Counted from the stretch's first letter, positions 34,678 through 42,343 are shown. The stretch is 64,000 nt of DNA from Caldilineaceae bacterium (GCA_019637695.1 JAHBVG010000008.1:1-64000), one strand, 5' to 3'. The notes: generated by a model not told the origin, from the sequence alone. Program-made: numbers and translations.

Positions 34678-37600
34678 ATGAACACTCGCCTGACTGCTTT
34701 CCTTGTGGCCTGTTTGCTGATTGCGCTGTTGCCCCCCGCCGCGCTTTTTGCCGACAACCCGACGGTCCCCGTTCGCCAGGGGACGACTCCCTTTCAAGGC
34801 GAGATCGCCTATGTGCTGGACGGCGATCTCTGGCTCTACGACTTGACGGGCGCGCAAGCTCGCCAGTTGACGACAGACGGCGATACCATGGAGCCAAACT
34901 GGTCTCCTGATGGCCGCTATCTGGTCTACAGCCGCGGCGCGGATCTGGAGTCCGCCGATCTCTACCTGTTGGATGTGGAGAATGGAGGCGAAGCCGAATT
35001 GCTGATGGAGCAGGCCTGCTGCGGTGCATGGTCGCCCGACGGCGAACGCATCGCCTATGTGGACCTGAGCGGGGAGGAGCCGGCGCTGCGCAGCGTACGC
35101 CCTGACGGTTCAGGGGAGGAGACGCTGGTGGACCCGCTCACCTATGGGCGCGGCGCTTACCCGGTGGGCAAATTGGACTGGGTGAGCGATCAGTACCTGT
35201 TGGCGCCGCTCGAAATCATCGCCGAAACGAGCCTGGATATCCATCGCGATGTGATTGTGATCAATTTATGGACCGAAAGCGGCGAGGAGGCGCTGGGCGA
35301 AGAGGGCTGTAGCGCCTTGAGCGCCGACGCGGTGACGGTTCCAGAAAGTAATGGCGACGATCTGTTAGCCCTGGCCGTGGCTTTCGAGCAAACTGGCGGA
35401 TCTTGCGAAGGTATGCAGGCGGCCAAAGGCATCGACATTGATTGGTTCAACGACAACGATGGCCGTGATTTCCCCTGGCTGGCCGCGCCTAGCTTTTCGG
35501 CGGATGGCACCTTCCTGGCCGCGGAACGCTACCTGGAAAGCGACGATCCGGCTACGGCGGAGTTGTGGGGCGTGGTCGTAGTCAATACCCTCAACGGTGC
35601 CGAAGTGGCCGTGGCGGAAGGCGCATCCCAGCCGGCGTGGCGACCGGCCCCACCGCTGGATCCCTCTGCTTTGCGCTTTATGGGACCGGGTGAGCGGCTG
35701 GTTACGCTGGAGCCGCCGCTGCTCTACAACGGCAAACGCTACCGGATCTCCTATCTCACCACCGGCACGTTACAGCGCCGCGACGCAGAATTTTTCCATC
35801 TGGCCTCGCCGTCGTTCTTCGCCGATCAGGAGATCCGCGGATTGGTGGTCACCAGCGACGGCAGAGCGGTGACGGGTGACGATCTGCTGCGCCAGATTTT
35901 TCAACGCTACCACGCCGCCTACCATCTTTACGTGGAACCGCCGCCGGATCTGTTGCCCCTGCTGGGCGAAGAACTGGAGACGGTGTTGGGCAATCCGCTG
36001 CTGATGGCGATGTCGCCGGCGCGCTTCCTCACCTCGGCGCGCAACCAGAACGCCGCCGCGCTGCGCGCCATGCTCAGCGTGTGGAACGGCGAGGACGGGA
36101 CGCTGCGCATCCTGGACGACGCGCTGGCCGACGCCAATGATGCGGAAACGGCGCTGGAGGTATTGGCGGCGATCATCGAGGAGCAGTATGGGACCAACCA
36201 GGCGCTGATTGCCCTGCACGCCGATTTGAAGCTGGCCTATGAATCCAGCCAGGAGACCGTGGCGTGGGGCGGCGCCGGCCTGACGTTGTTGCGTCTGGTG
36301 GGGGAACTGCTGCTTCTCAGCCAACACCAACAAGCACGGGCGGGTTGGCTGCAAACGTACGTGGATAGCTTCCCCAGCGGCGTGGGCGGCTTGAACCGCG
36401 ACCAACTGCGGGCGACGGCGACGGTATTGGCCGAAGCCGAAGAGGAGTACCAACAGCGCCTCAATCTGGTGGTGGACTTTGCCAGGTTAGAGGGGACGAA
36501 GGCGCTTGTACAGGGTGGATCGCGCTTGACCCAGCAAGCCGCCGCCGATTTGATTGCCGGGCTTGCCGCCAAGTATGGCACATCGCTCTCCGCTCAGGCA
36601 GTCGCCAGCCTGCTCTCGGCGGTATCGGTGGGGCTGACGGTGAACAGCCTGCTCTACGGCACCGACGATCTGGTGGCGAACTTCCAACTGGCCCGACGCA
36701 GCGAAGATCTGCGCGCCACTTTCGGCGCCGCCGCTGCCGATGTACAGCGTCAGGCCAGCCAGCGCGCCGACGTCTACGACGGCGACCTGGCAGAGCGCTA
36801 CCGCATTGCCCTGTTGTTGGATGCCCTGGCCGCGGTCTCGGCCTACCATGCCTACGCCGACGGCGTCGCCGCCAGCGGGCGCATCCCCAATCTGCTCACA
36901 CTGATCAACACCCTGCGCGGGGAGGATTGGCAGGCTGCAACGGAGGGCCTGCATAGGGTGGCCGACAACGCCGAGCGCACGCTGCTGACCGATCTGGACA
37001 ACCCGGCCATGCTCGACGCCGCCGTGACCCTGGCGTTGGCGCGTACGCGCCCTCAATCTGCTACTGACGGGGACCTGCTGGTGGAGCCGACCACCGGCAT
37101 GGCGTTCGTTTTCGTTCCTGCTGGTGAGTTTGTCATGGGATCGGAGGATGGCCCGTCGGACGAACAGCCCCAACGCCTCGTCTACCTGGACGACTACTGG
37201 ATCGGGCAGACCGAGGTGACCAATGCCCAGTTTCAGTACTTTGTCGACGCCGGCGGCTATACCACAGAGCGGTACTGGAGCGATGAAGGGTGGCAGAGGC
37301 GCAGAGCGGAAGATTGGACAGGACCCCGCTGTCTGGATGATGATGATTTTAACGCCCCGGACCAGCCAGTGGTCTGTGTCAGTTGGTACGAGGCCGACGC
37401 CTATATGCGCTGGTTGAGCGAGACCACCGGCGAAAGCTACCGCCTGCCCACCGAGGCCGAATGGGAGAAGGCCGCACGCGGGACAGATGGACGTACCTTC
37501 CCCTGGGGCGATGACTTTGACGGCGCGCTGCTCAATTTCTGTGATGTGAATTGCCCACACGATTGGAAAGACAGCGATTATGACGACGGCTATGCGTACA

Positions 37601-37878
37601 CGGCGCCGGTGGGCAGCTACCCCGACGGCGCCAGCCCCTATGGGGCGTTGGACATGGCCGGCAATGTTTGGGAATGGGTCAATGACTGGTATAATAGCGA
37701 CTACTACAGCGGAGCGCCGGATGCCAACCCGCAGGGGCCGGCCACAGGCGACTACCGCGTGTTGCGGGGCGGGTCGTGGGGCTACAGCGGTAACGGCGTC
37801 CGTTCCGCCTACCGGGGCGACCTCCATCCTGACTACTGGAACGGCTACGACGGTTTTCGGTCTGTCCGCTCGCCATGA
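34678..37878 (+). CDS. secreted propeller / FGE-sulfatase domain fusion protein
   Basis: A 1066-residue predicted exported protein. AAGGAG lies 7 nt before the ATG at 34678. A signal peptide (about 1-25, LVACLLIALLPPAALFA) is followed by TolB-like propeller blades (PNWSPDGRYLVYSRG, GAWSPDGERIAYVD, about 40-320), then ~450 helical residues without recognisable family, and finally a formylglycine-generating-enzyme-like (SUMF1/FGE-sulfatase) domain at about 802-1066: FVFVPAGEFVMGSEDGPSDE, YWIGQTEVTNAQF, YRLPTEAEWEKAARG, MAGNVWEWVNDWY, RVLRGGSWG. This C-type-lectin-like fold often serves as a binding scaffold. Its last 33 codons look like a hypervariable region (see findings). Confidence 0.88.
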   Translation: MNTRLTAFLVACLLIALLPPAALFADNPTVPVRQGTTPFQGEIAYVLDGDLWLYDLTGAQARQLTTDGDTMEPNWSPDGRYLVYSRGADLESADLYLLDVENGGEAELLMEQACCGAWSPDGERIAYVDLSGEEPALRSVRPDGSGEETLVDPLTYGRGAYPVGKLDWVSDQYLLAPLEIIAETSLDIHRDVIVINLWTESGEEALGEEGCSALSADAVTVPESNGDDLLALAVAFEQTGGSCEGMQAAKGIDIDWFNDNDGRDFPWLAAPSFSADGTFLAAERYLESDDPATAELWGVVVVNTLNGAEVAVAEGASQPAWRPAPPLDPSALRFMGPGERLVTLEPPLLYNGKRYRISYLTTGTLQRRDAEFFHLASPSFFADQEIRGLVVTSDGRAVTGDDLLRQIFQRYHAAYHLYVEPPPDLLPLLGEELETVLGNPLLMAMSPARFLTSARNQNAAALRAMLSVWNGEDGTLRILDDALADANDAETALEVLAAIIEEQYGTNQALIALHADLKLAYESSQETVAWGGAGLTLLRLVGELLLLSQHQQARAGWLQTYVDSFPSGVGGLNRDQLRATATVLAEAEEEYQQRLNLVVDFARLEGTKALVQGGSRLTQQAAADLIAGLAAKYGTSLSAQAVASLLSAVSVGLTVNSLLYGTDDLVANFQLARRSEDLRATFGAAAADVQRQASQRADVYDGDLAERYRIALLLDALAAVSAYHAYADGVAASGRIPNLLTLINTLRGEDWQAATEGLHRVADNAERTLLTDLDNPAMLDAAVTLALARTRPQSATDGDLLVEPTTGMAFVFVPAGEFVMGSEDGPSDEQPQRLVYLDDYWIGQTEVTNAQFQYFVDAGGYTTERYWSDEGWQRRRAEDWTGPRCLDDDDFNAPDQPVVCVSWYEADAYMRWLSETTGESYRLPTEAEWEKAARGTDGRTFPWGDDFDGALLNFCDVNCPHDWKDSDYDDGYAYTAPVGSYPDGASPYGALDMAGNVWEWVNDWYNSDYYSGAPDANPQGPATGDYRVLRGGSWGYSGNGVRSAYRGDLHPDYWNGYDGFRSVRSP
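37777..37851 (+). other. candidate variable region (VR) of a diversity-generating retroelement target
   Basis: The 3' end of the FGE-domain gene between the fixed motifs RVLRGGSW and GFRSVRSP. At the surface-loop positions (residues 1035-1040, 1047-1050, 1052-1058), 16 of 17 codons end in C or T, the pattern left by adenine mutagenesis of AAY template codons. The intervening VRSAYR is the conserved scaffold. No reverse transcriptase or template repeat is present in the window. Confidence 0.45.
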
Positions 37879-37924
37879 TTCTGGGGTTCTGGTCTCTGGA
37901 ATTCTGGCTTTCTGAAGGTTCTGT

Positions 37925-37968
37925 GGGGGCGAAGCCCCCCTTCTGGGCCGCCGCCATAGGCGGCGGCC
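37925..37968 (+). other. two GC-rich hairpins downstream of the candidate variable region
   Basis: GGGGGC-GAA-GCCCCC at 37925-37939, then GGCCGCCGCC-ATA-GGCGGCGGCC at 37946-37968, both perfect. They begin 47 nt after the stop codon. Retroelement targets need a hairpin or cruciform just past the variable region, but these could also act as transcript-end structures; no strong U-run follows directly. Confidence 0.6.
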
Positions 37969-38226
37969 GCGCGAATTTTTTCGTATTGTGCCTACTTGCC
38001 TGCAAAAATCCGCACCTGGGGGTGCTCACTCCGCGCTTTATCTGATCCAGCAGGTCTACATGGGGGTCAAATTGGGGGCAGTAACCTGCCCTGAAAATAG
38101 AGCACGGATCAACGGAATGGACGGATTCAGAAGTTTTTTCATCCATCGTGGCGACTTCTGGGCATGGATATCTTCCTAGAAGGAAAAACATCTTCCTGGA
38201 AGGGGGGAGTATCGAACGCCCTCTGC

Positions 38227-38259
38227 CCTTCCGGGAAGCTTCTTTCGCTTCCCGGAAGG
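38227..38259. repeat. 13-bp hairpin CCTTCCGGGAAGC
   Basis: CCTTCCGGGAAGC at 38227-38239 and its exact complement at 38247-38259 with a 7-nt loop. Confidence 0.75.
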
Positions 38260-38276
38260 TTCTCTCCCCAAACCTT

Positions 38277-38329
38277 TACACTGGCTCGATAACAGTCACC
38301 ACGGCCTGACCTCGTTCACGCTGTTTTTC
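38277..38329 (-). pseudogene. fragment: PIN-toxin C-terminal tail (copy 1)
   Basis: The minus strand reads EKQRERGQAVVTVIEPV then TAA at 38277. The same peptide appears at the end of the fragment at 39777-39902 (QRERGQAVVTVIEP). The DNA match covers about 45 nt with only a few differences. No start or active-site residues remain. The PIN assignment rests on the fuller copy. Confidence 0.5.
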
Positions 38330-38346
38330 TGATTTTTGGAATTCTG

Positions 38347-38496
38347 GGCATGGTTCAGATCGTCGGTGCATGACCTTTACAATTAGGATGCAGAGTAGGC
38401 AAGCCTCGTGCAGGTTCCTGTCGAGTCAAAGCCGCACGTGGGCGTACTCCCTCCACAGCATTTGTAAAGGTGACCTCGCCACAATCTGAACCATGC
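38347..38496. mobile_element. MITE-like element, copy 2
   Basis: 150 bp starting GGCATGGTTCAGATCG and ending AATCTGAACCATGC. The terminal inverted repeats of about 35 nt agree closely (GCATGGTTCAGAT and CTTTACAA shared by both ends). GAATTCTG lies directly before the element and again after it, a clear 8-9 bp target duplication. Removing the element restores a TTCTGG-rich sequence like that at 37903-37930. Inverted relative to copy 1 at 30977-31131; no coding capacity. Confidence 0.85.
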
Positions 38497-38557
38497 TGAA
38501 TTCTGGTATCCTGAAGGTTCTGATGGGAGGGAAAAGGGTGTTGAGAGGGGAAAACAG

Positions 38558-38830
38558 ATGAATCAGGTATTGGAAGTGTCTCAGGATATACTCGATTCTG
38601 CCCGCTTGACTGTGGACGAGCTACGCGTAGAACTGGCTATCCATCTTTATGCCGAGGGCAGACTTGGTTTGGGCAAGGCGCAAGAACTGGCGGACAAGTC
38701 CCTTTGGGAATTCAGACAGATTCTTGCGCTGCGCGAGATCCATCCGCACTATGATGTAGCTGAACTTTCAGAGGATGTTGCCACGCTGAAAAGATTATCG
38801 CTGTTGAGTACCAAAATCGTAGAGCAATAG
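38558..38830 (+). CDS. UPF0175 family protein (probable antitoxin)
   Basis: A 90-residue UPF0175 protein with a GAGGGG ribosome site. Helical N-terminal ARLTVDELRVELAIHLYAEGRLGLGKAQELADKSLWEFRQILALREI is the family core, with a helix-turn-helix-like GKAQELADKS segment. In other genomes these genes precede a DUF3368 PIN-like toxin. Here the 3' end overlaps a convergent decayed toxin gene, so it is probably an orphan antitoxin. Confidence 0.8.
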   Translation: MNQVLEVSQDILDSARLTVDELRVELAIHLYAEGRLGLGKAQELADKSLWEFRQILALREIHPHYDVAELSEDVATLKRLSLLSTKIVEQ

Positions 38831-39190
38831 TCCAGGGATAGGCTGAAAGTGACGCGTAAAGTCGGCTTGCTGTTGGTCCGGCTTTTGGCTAAAGTATATG
38901 CCCTCGTAGACTTCCCCGTAGTTGATGAGGCTCACAGCAAGCCCGAATTCAACCCAGTCTGATAACATCTGGGGACACTCTGCCCAACTGCCTGCGGCGG
39001 AACGAAAAGCCGCATAATCGGCTTCGCTTTTGGTCGAGAGTTCCTCTGGGGCAAGAGAACGGAGCAGGGCCAGTTCACCGTCTGCGGTTTCGACAACCAC
39101 AACGGCGTTTTCATGGATCACACGATCCAGAACGCTGGATAGATTGTTAGCAAATTCCTCATATGCGATGCGCTTTACTTCGGTATTCAT
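38795..39190 (-). pseudogene. Phd/VapB-type antitoxin fused to an internally deleted VapC toxin
   Basis: 131 residues. Residues 1-70 are a Phd/YefM-like antitoxin (VKRIAYEEFANNLSSVLDRV... then LALLRSLAPEE). From about residue 76 the sequence changes to VapC pieces: SLINYGEVYEGIYFSQKPDQ is the mid-part of a PIN domain with its conserved glutamate, and RHFQPIPGLLLYDF is the C-terminal end of one. The first acidic strand of the PIN domain and the ND-x-D-IAA region between these pieces are missing. The natural two-gene unit seems to have lost DNA so that the antitoxin now reads into toxin scraps. The antitoxin part may still be functional. Confidence 0.7.
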
Positions 39191-39223
39191 CTCTGGACTC
39201 TCCTAAGCTTGCTGCACAAAAAG

Positions 39224-39442
39224 TCAGACGCTCTCCCATTCGTCCCGACTGATGCCGGCCTGCTTGAGGATGGTAGCCAGGAGGCCGCGCCCGATGTCTC
39301 CGTTGTGCGGATTGGGGATGTCCACGCGTACAGCGCCGCGGATCATATGCTGGTGGCGACCGCCAGACTCCGGCCCTTTGAAGCTGAGTTGGCGCAACGA
39401 ACGGATCAAGACTTTGCGCTTGACAGGGCCAAATGGCGGCAT
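39224..39442 (-). CDS. hicA: HicA-type mRNA interferase toxin
   Basis: A 72-residue YcfA/HicA protein. KRKVLIRSLRQLSFKGPESG and the catalytic-histidine strand GRHQHMIRG are followed by VDIPNPHNGDIGRGLLATILKQAGISRDEW, the family C-terminus. It starts 2 nt after the hicB stop, so hicB comes first and the two are co-translated. The fold is a double-stranded-RNA-binding-like ribonuclease. Confidence 0.92.
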   Translation of the reverse strand: MPPFGPVKRKVLIRSLRQLSFKGPESGGRHQHMIRGAVRVDIPNPHNGDIGRGLLATILKQAGISRDEWESV

Positions 39443-39444
39443 GT

Positions 39445-39705
39445 TTACACCGTCACGGGGACTGGGTTGATGTCAATGGCGTCAATGGTAGGCAGGTCCA
39501 GGCCGTTGCGTACGCTAACCAGGATCCAGCTTTCCAGCGATTCGCGGGTATCGGCAATACAGTCCTCGCGGGTTGCGCCGATACCGATAACGCCCCGACA
39601 AGGGGGGATGGTGCCGATAAAGCGCTGATCAGGGAATTCGTCCCCGTCCTCGCTCTCTTCGATTTCGATGTAACGCAGGGCGGCTTCAATGTATTGAGTA
39701 AGCAT
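39445..39705 (-). CDS. hicB: HicB-type antitoxin
   Basis: An 86-residue HicB. The ATG at 39705 has GGAGG 6 nt upstream. The partial RNase H-like fold is shown by YIEAALRYIEIEESEDGDEF, FIGTIPPCRGVIGIGATREDC and the ADTRESLESWILVSVRNGLDLP helix. There is no separate DNA-binding domain at the C-terminus (INPVPVTV), as in short HicB forms. Neutralises the downstream HicA. Confidence 0.92.
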   Translation of the reverse strand: MLTQYIEAALRYIEIEESEDGDEFPDQRFIGTIPPCRGVIGIGATREDCIADTRESLESWILVSVRNGLDLPTIDAIDINPVPVTV

Positions 39706-39740
39706 TCTAGCCTCCGTCCACAAATTCACACTTTGGCGAC

Positions 39741-39768
39741 AGTCTACCACGTCAAGGGTGTATTGCAA
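39741..39768 (-). promoter_or_regulatory. candidate promoter of hicBA
   Basis: On the minus strand TTGCAA (39763-39768), 16-nt spacer, TAGACT (39741-39746), 36 nt before the hicB start codon. Confidence 0.4.
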
Positions 39769-39776
39769 GCGCCTAG

Positions 39777-39902
39777 TTATGGCTCAATCACGGTCACCAC
39801 GGCCTGACCTCGTTCACGCTGTTGTTTGTCGAGTGTGACTAACGTTGGCCCGCATCGGTCGGACTTCAGCCGCACAGCTTCGTCTTCAGAGCAGAACCGC
39901 AG
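39777..39902 (-). pseudogene. fragment: PIN-domain toxin C-terminus (copy 2)
   Basis: The minus strand reads SEDEAVRLKSDRCGPTLVTLDKQQRERGQAVVTVIEP (quoted here as motifs EAVRLKSD, TLVTLDKQQ, QAVVTVIEP) to the TAA at 39777. TLVTLD is the last PIN strand with its acidic residue. Upstream the frame hits a TAG inside the tandem repeat at 39883-40000, so the N-terminal two thirds are gone. The tail is duplicated at 38277-38329. Confidence 0.6.
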
Positions 39903-40000
39903 CTAAAAGCAGCGGCTACGATGACCAATCTTCAGAGCAGAACCGCAGCAGCGGCTACGATGACCAGACCAGAACCGCAGCTAAAAGCAGCGGCTACGAT
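39883..40000. repeat. three tandem units with GCAGAACCGCAGC...AGCGGCTACGATGACC
   Basis: Units 39883-39928, 39929-39966 and 39967-40000 share CAGAACCGCAGC and AGCGGCTACGAT. The middle unit lacks an 8-nt CTAAAAGC piece. Each unit is itself an imperfect palindrome (CCGCAGCTAAAAGCAGCGG). They truncate the PIN-toxin fragment. Nothing else is seen between here and proS. Confidence 0.85.
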
Positions 40001-40061
40001 CAAATAAGGCCGGGCTCTGTGATCTCGATCTTCTGGCCGCGGTCTGCTGTCAGCGGTCGGC

Positions 40062-41840
40062 TTACCCCATTGCTTCGTTTTTCAACAGCGCGTGGATCAG
40101 CGCCCACTCTTGGTCGAGTGCGGTACGGACGCCGGCGACGATGTCGTTCAGCGCTACCTCACGCACCTCGCCGGTGCGGCGGAACTTGAGTTCGGCGATG
40201 CCGTTGTCCACGCCGCGCTTGCCCACAGTGAGGCGCAGGGGAAGGCCGATCAGATCGGCGTCGTTGAACTTGACGCCGGCGCGCTCGTCGCGGTCGTCGT
40301 AGAGGACCTCAACGCCAGCTTCGCTCAGTTGAGCGTAGACCCGATCCGCAGCGGCGGTGACTTCGGGCGTGCGGTCGGTGGCGAGGCTGGCTAAATAAAG
40401 GTGATAGGGTGCAATGCTTACCGGCCAGATAATGCCATTGTCGTCGTGGCTCTCCTCAATGACGCTGGCCATCAGCCGCCCGGAGCCGATGCCGTAGCAG
40501 CCCATCACCATGGGGTGGCTCTCGCCCTTTTCATCGAGGAAGGTCGCGCCCATGGCCGCGCTGTACTTCGTCCCCAGTTTGAAGATATTGCCCACTTCGA
40601 CGCCGCGCACCGATTTCAGCGATCCGCCGCAGACGGGGCAGGCGTAGCCTTCCGCCGCCGCCGCCAGATCGGTGACAATGTCGGCTTCGTAGTCGCGGCC
40701 ATAGTTGACGTTCCTGTAGTGCCAGTGATCGCGGTTGGCCCCGGCCACCAAATTAGGGCTGACCGCGATGAGATCGTCCACGATCAGCAGCACGTTGGCG
40801 CGGTCGATGCCCACGGGCGATCCGTAGCCAGGGGATGCGCCAATCGCGCGGATCTCGTCGGGCAGCGCCGGGCGGATGCGCCGCGCCTTGATGGCGTTGG
40901 TCAGCTTGGTCTCGTTGAGTTCCATATCCCCGCGCACGACCACAAAGACAAACTGCTCGCGAGGCTCACCATCCTTGCCCTCCACCGTCGCCATCAAAAA
41001 GATCGCTTTGGCCGTGCGGCTTTCAGGGATCCCCAAAAATTGGGCCAGGGATGCGATGGTGTTGACGCCTGGGGTTTCCACCTCTTCAATGGCCTGCGCT
41101 TCTTCGGCCTCTGGCTGAGGCTTGACGAAGGTGGCGATCTGCCGATTAGCCTTGTAGCCGCAATCCTCGCAGATCAGCAGCGTATCCTCGCCGATGGGGG
41201 TAATCGCCATAAATTCGTGGGCCATGGTGCCGCCCATCATGCCGGTGTCGCTCTCGACCGCGATCACGTCCAGCCCGGCGCGGCGGAAGATGTTGAAGTA
41301 GGCTTGATAGACGCGCGGATAGTAGCGATCCAGATCCTCAAAGTCGGCGTGGAACGAATAGCCATCCTTCATGGTGAACTCGCGCACGCGGATCAGCCCG
41401 GCGCGCGGTCGCGGCTCATCGCGGAATTTGGTCTGAATCTGGTAGAGCATAAAGGGCAGTTGACGATAGCTGCTGACGACCTGCCCGGCCATGTCTGTGA
41501 TGACCTCTTCGTGGGTCATGCCCAGGCAGTAATCGCGCCCACCCCGATCCTTGAGGCGGGCCATGTCGTCGCCGATGGCCTGCCAGCGCCCGCTGCGTTC
41601 CCACAGTTCGGCGGGCTGCACAATGGGCAGGCTCACCTCTTGACCGTCGATGGCGTCCATCTCCTCGCGCATGATCTGCTCGAACTTCTGTTTGACGCGC
41701 AGCCCCAATGGCAGGAAATCAAAGATCCCGGCGGCGACCTGGCGCACCAGCCCGGCCCGCACCATCAACTGATGGCTGATCACATCGGCGTCAGCAGAAA
41801 CCTGCCGCAAGGTTTGGAAGAAAAGCTTCGAAATGCGCAT
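40062..41840 (-). CDS. proS: proline--tRNA ligase (bacterial type with editing domain)
   Basis: A 592-residue class II synthetase. The start MRISKLFFQTLRQVSADADV is canonical. Motif 2 is around YQIQTKFRDEPRPRAGLIRVREFTMKDGYSF, motif 3 in GCYGIGSGRLMASVIEE. The YbaK-like editing domain (about 240-380, ESRTAKAIFLMATVEG to GYGSPVGI) that removes Ala-tRNA-Pro is inserted between motifs 2 and 3, as in ProS type 1. A C-terminal anticodon-binding domain completes it. Length is normal. Apparently a single-gene unit. Confidence 0.97.
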   Translation of the reverse strand: MRISKLFFQTLRQVSADADVISHQLMVRAGLVRQVAAGIFDFLPLGLRVKQKFEQIMREEMDAIDGQEVSLPIVQPAELWERSGRWQAIGDDMARLKDRGGRDYCLGMTHEEVITDMAGQVVSSYRQLPFMLYQIQTKFRDEPRPRAGLIRVREFTMKDGYSFHADFEDLDRYYPRVYQAYFNIFRRAGLDVIAVESDTGMMGGTMAHEFMAITPIGEDTLLICEDCGYKANRQIATFVKPQPEAEEAQAIEEVETPGVNTIASLAQFLGIPESRTAKAIFLMATVEGKDGEPREQFVFVVVRGDMELNETKLTNAIKARRIRPALPDEIRAIGASPGYGSPVGIDRANVLLIVDDLIAVSPNLVAGANRDHWHYRNVNYGRDYEADIVTDLAAAAEGYACPVCGGSLKSVRGVEVGNIFKLGTKYSAAMGATFLDEKGESHPMVMGCYGIGSGRLMASVIEESHDDNGIIWPVSIAPYHLYLASLATDRTPEVTAAADRVYAQLSEAGVEVLYDDRDERAGVKFNDADLIGLPLRLTVGKRGVDNGIAELKFRRTGEVREVALNDIVAGVRTALDQEWALIHALLKNEAMG

Positions 41841-41858
41841 GGTGTACTCCCAAGAGAG

Positions 41859-41936
41859 GTATTGGATATTGGGTATTAGATATTGGGGAGAGAGGAATCA
41901 CCAAACGATTTTTAATATCCAATACCCAATATCTAT
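41859..41936. repeat. ATATTGGGTATTGG palindromic repeat, copy 2
   Basis: GTATTGGATATTGGGTATTA... on the left and AATATCCAATACCCAATATC on the right, around a ~30-nt centre. Same family as 16695-16761. Its right end abuts and includes the OsmC gene stop codon. Confidence 0.85.
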
Positions 41937-42343
41937 TCTTCTTTCCGAATCTCAAAATCATGGGTGATCGTCGCCACGCCGGACAGGGTGGCGTGGGCGC
42001 CGCAATACTTTTCGACGCTGAGATCGATGGCGCGCTCGACTTTTGTGGGGTCGAGATCGCTGCCGCTGACGATGTAGTGCAGGTGGATGGTCTGCCAGGG
42101 GCGGGCGCCTTCGCCGCCACGCTGACCGTCGATCTCAATTTCCACATTGGTGAGGGATTGTCGCTGTTTCTGCAAAATGTTGACAACGTCGTACATGGTG
42201 CAGCCGCCTAGCCCCAACAGCAACATCTGCATGGGGCTGACGCCGGGGCCATTGCTACTGGCGCTGATCACTGTACTCCTGCCGTTGGCGTCAATGCCCA
42301 GGTAAGTTGTCTCTTCGATCCACTTCACGCGTGCTTTGGACAT
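41933..42343 (-). CDS. OsmC/Ohr family protein
   Basis: A 136-residue OsmC-like protein. The ATG at 42343 has GGAAAG about 7 nt upstream. The two redox cysteines are in LLLGLGGCTMYDVV and VEKYCGAHATL. The family reduces organic hydroperoxides using thiols. The OsmC subgroup with GVSPMQMLLLGLGGC resembles YhfA/SACOL-type proteins, whose substrate is less certain. Acts in the cytoplasm. Confidence 0.9.
   Translation of the reverse strand: MSKARVKWIEETTYLGIDANGRSTVISASSNGPGVSPMQMLLLGLGGCTMYDVVNILQKQRQSLTNVEIEIDGQRGGEGARPWQTIHLHYIVSGSDLDPTKVERAIDLSVEKYCGAHATLSGVATITHDFEIRKEE

Larger units (their letters stand above)
37879..38557. other. gene-poor stretch of repeats and remnants
   Basis: Contains TTCTGG-rich sequence (37880-37920), the two hairpins, a repeated ATCTTCCTNGAAGG word (38167-38205), the hairpin at 38227-38259, a PIN-toxin tail remnant (38277-38329), and the second MITE-like copy inserted into another TTCTGG-rich segment. 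I see no intact gene. Confidence 0.7.

Noticed and set aside
37879..38557. A reverse transcriptase or template repeat right after the FGE-domain gene
   Set aside because: No frame there encodes an RT, and no adenine-rich near copy of the variable region was found in the window; the retroelement idea therefore depends on genes elsewhere.
40401..41879. 492-codon plus-strand frame opposite proS
   Set aside because: proS is full-length with all motifs, and the opposite frame shows no conserved segment.
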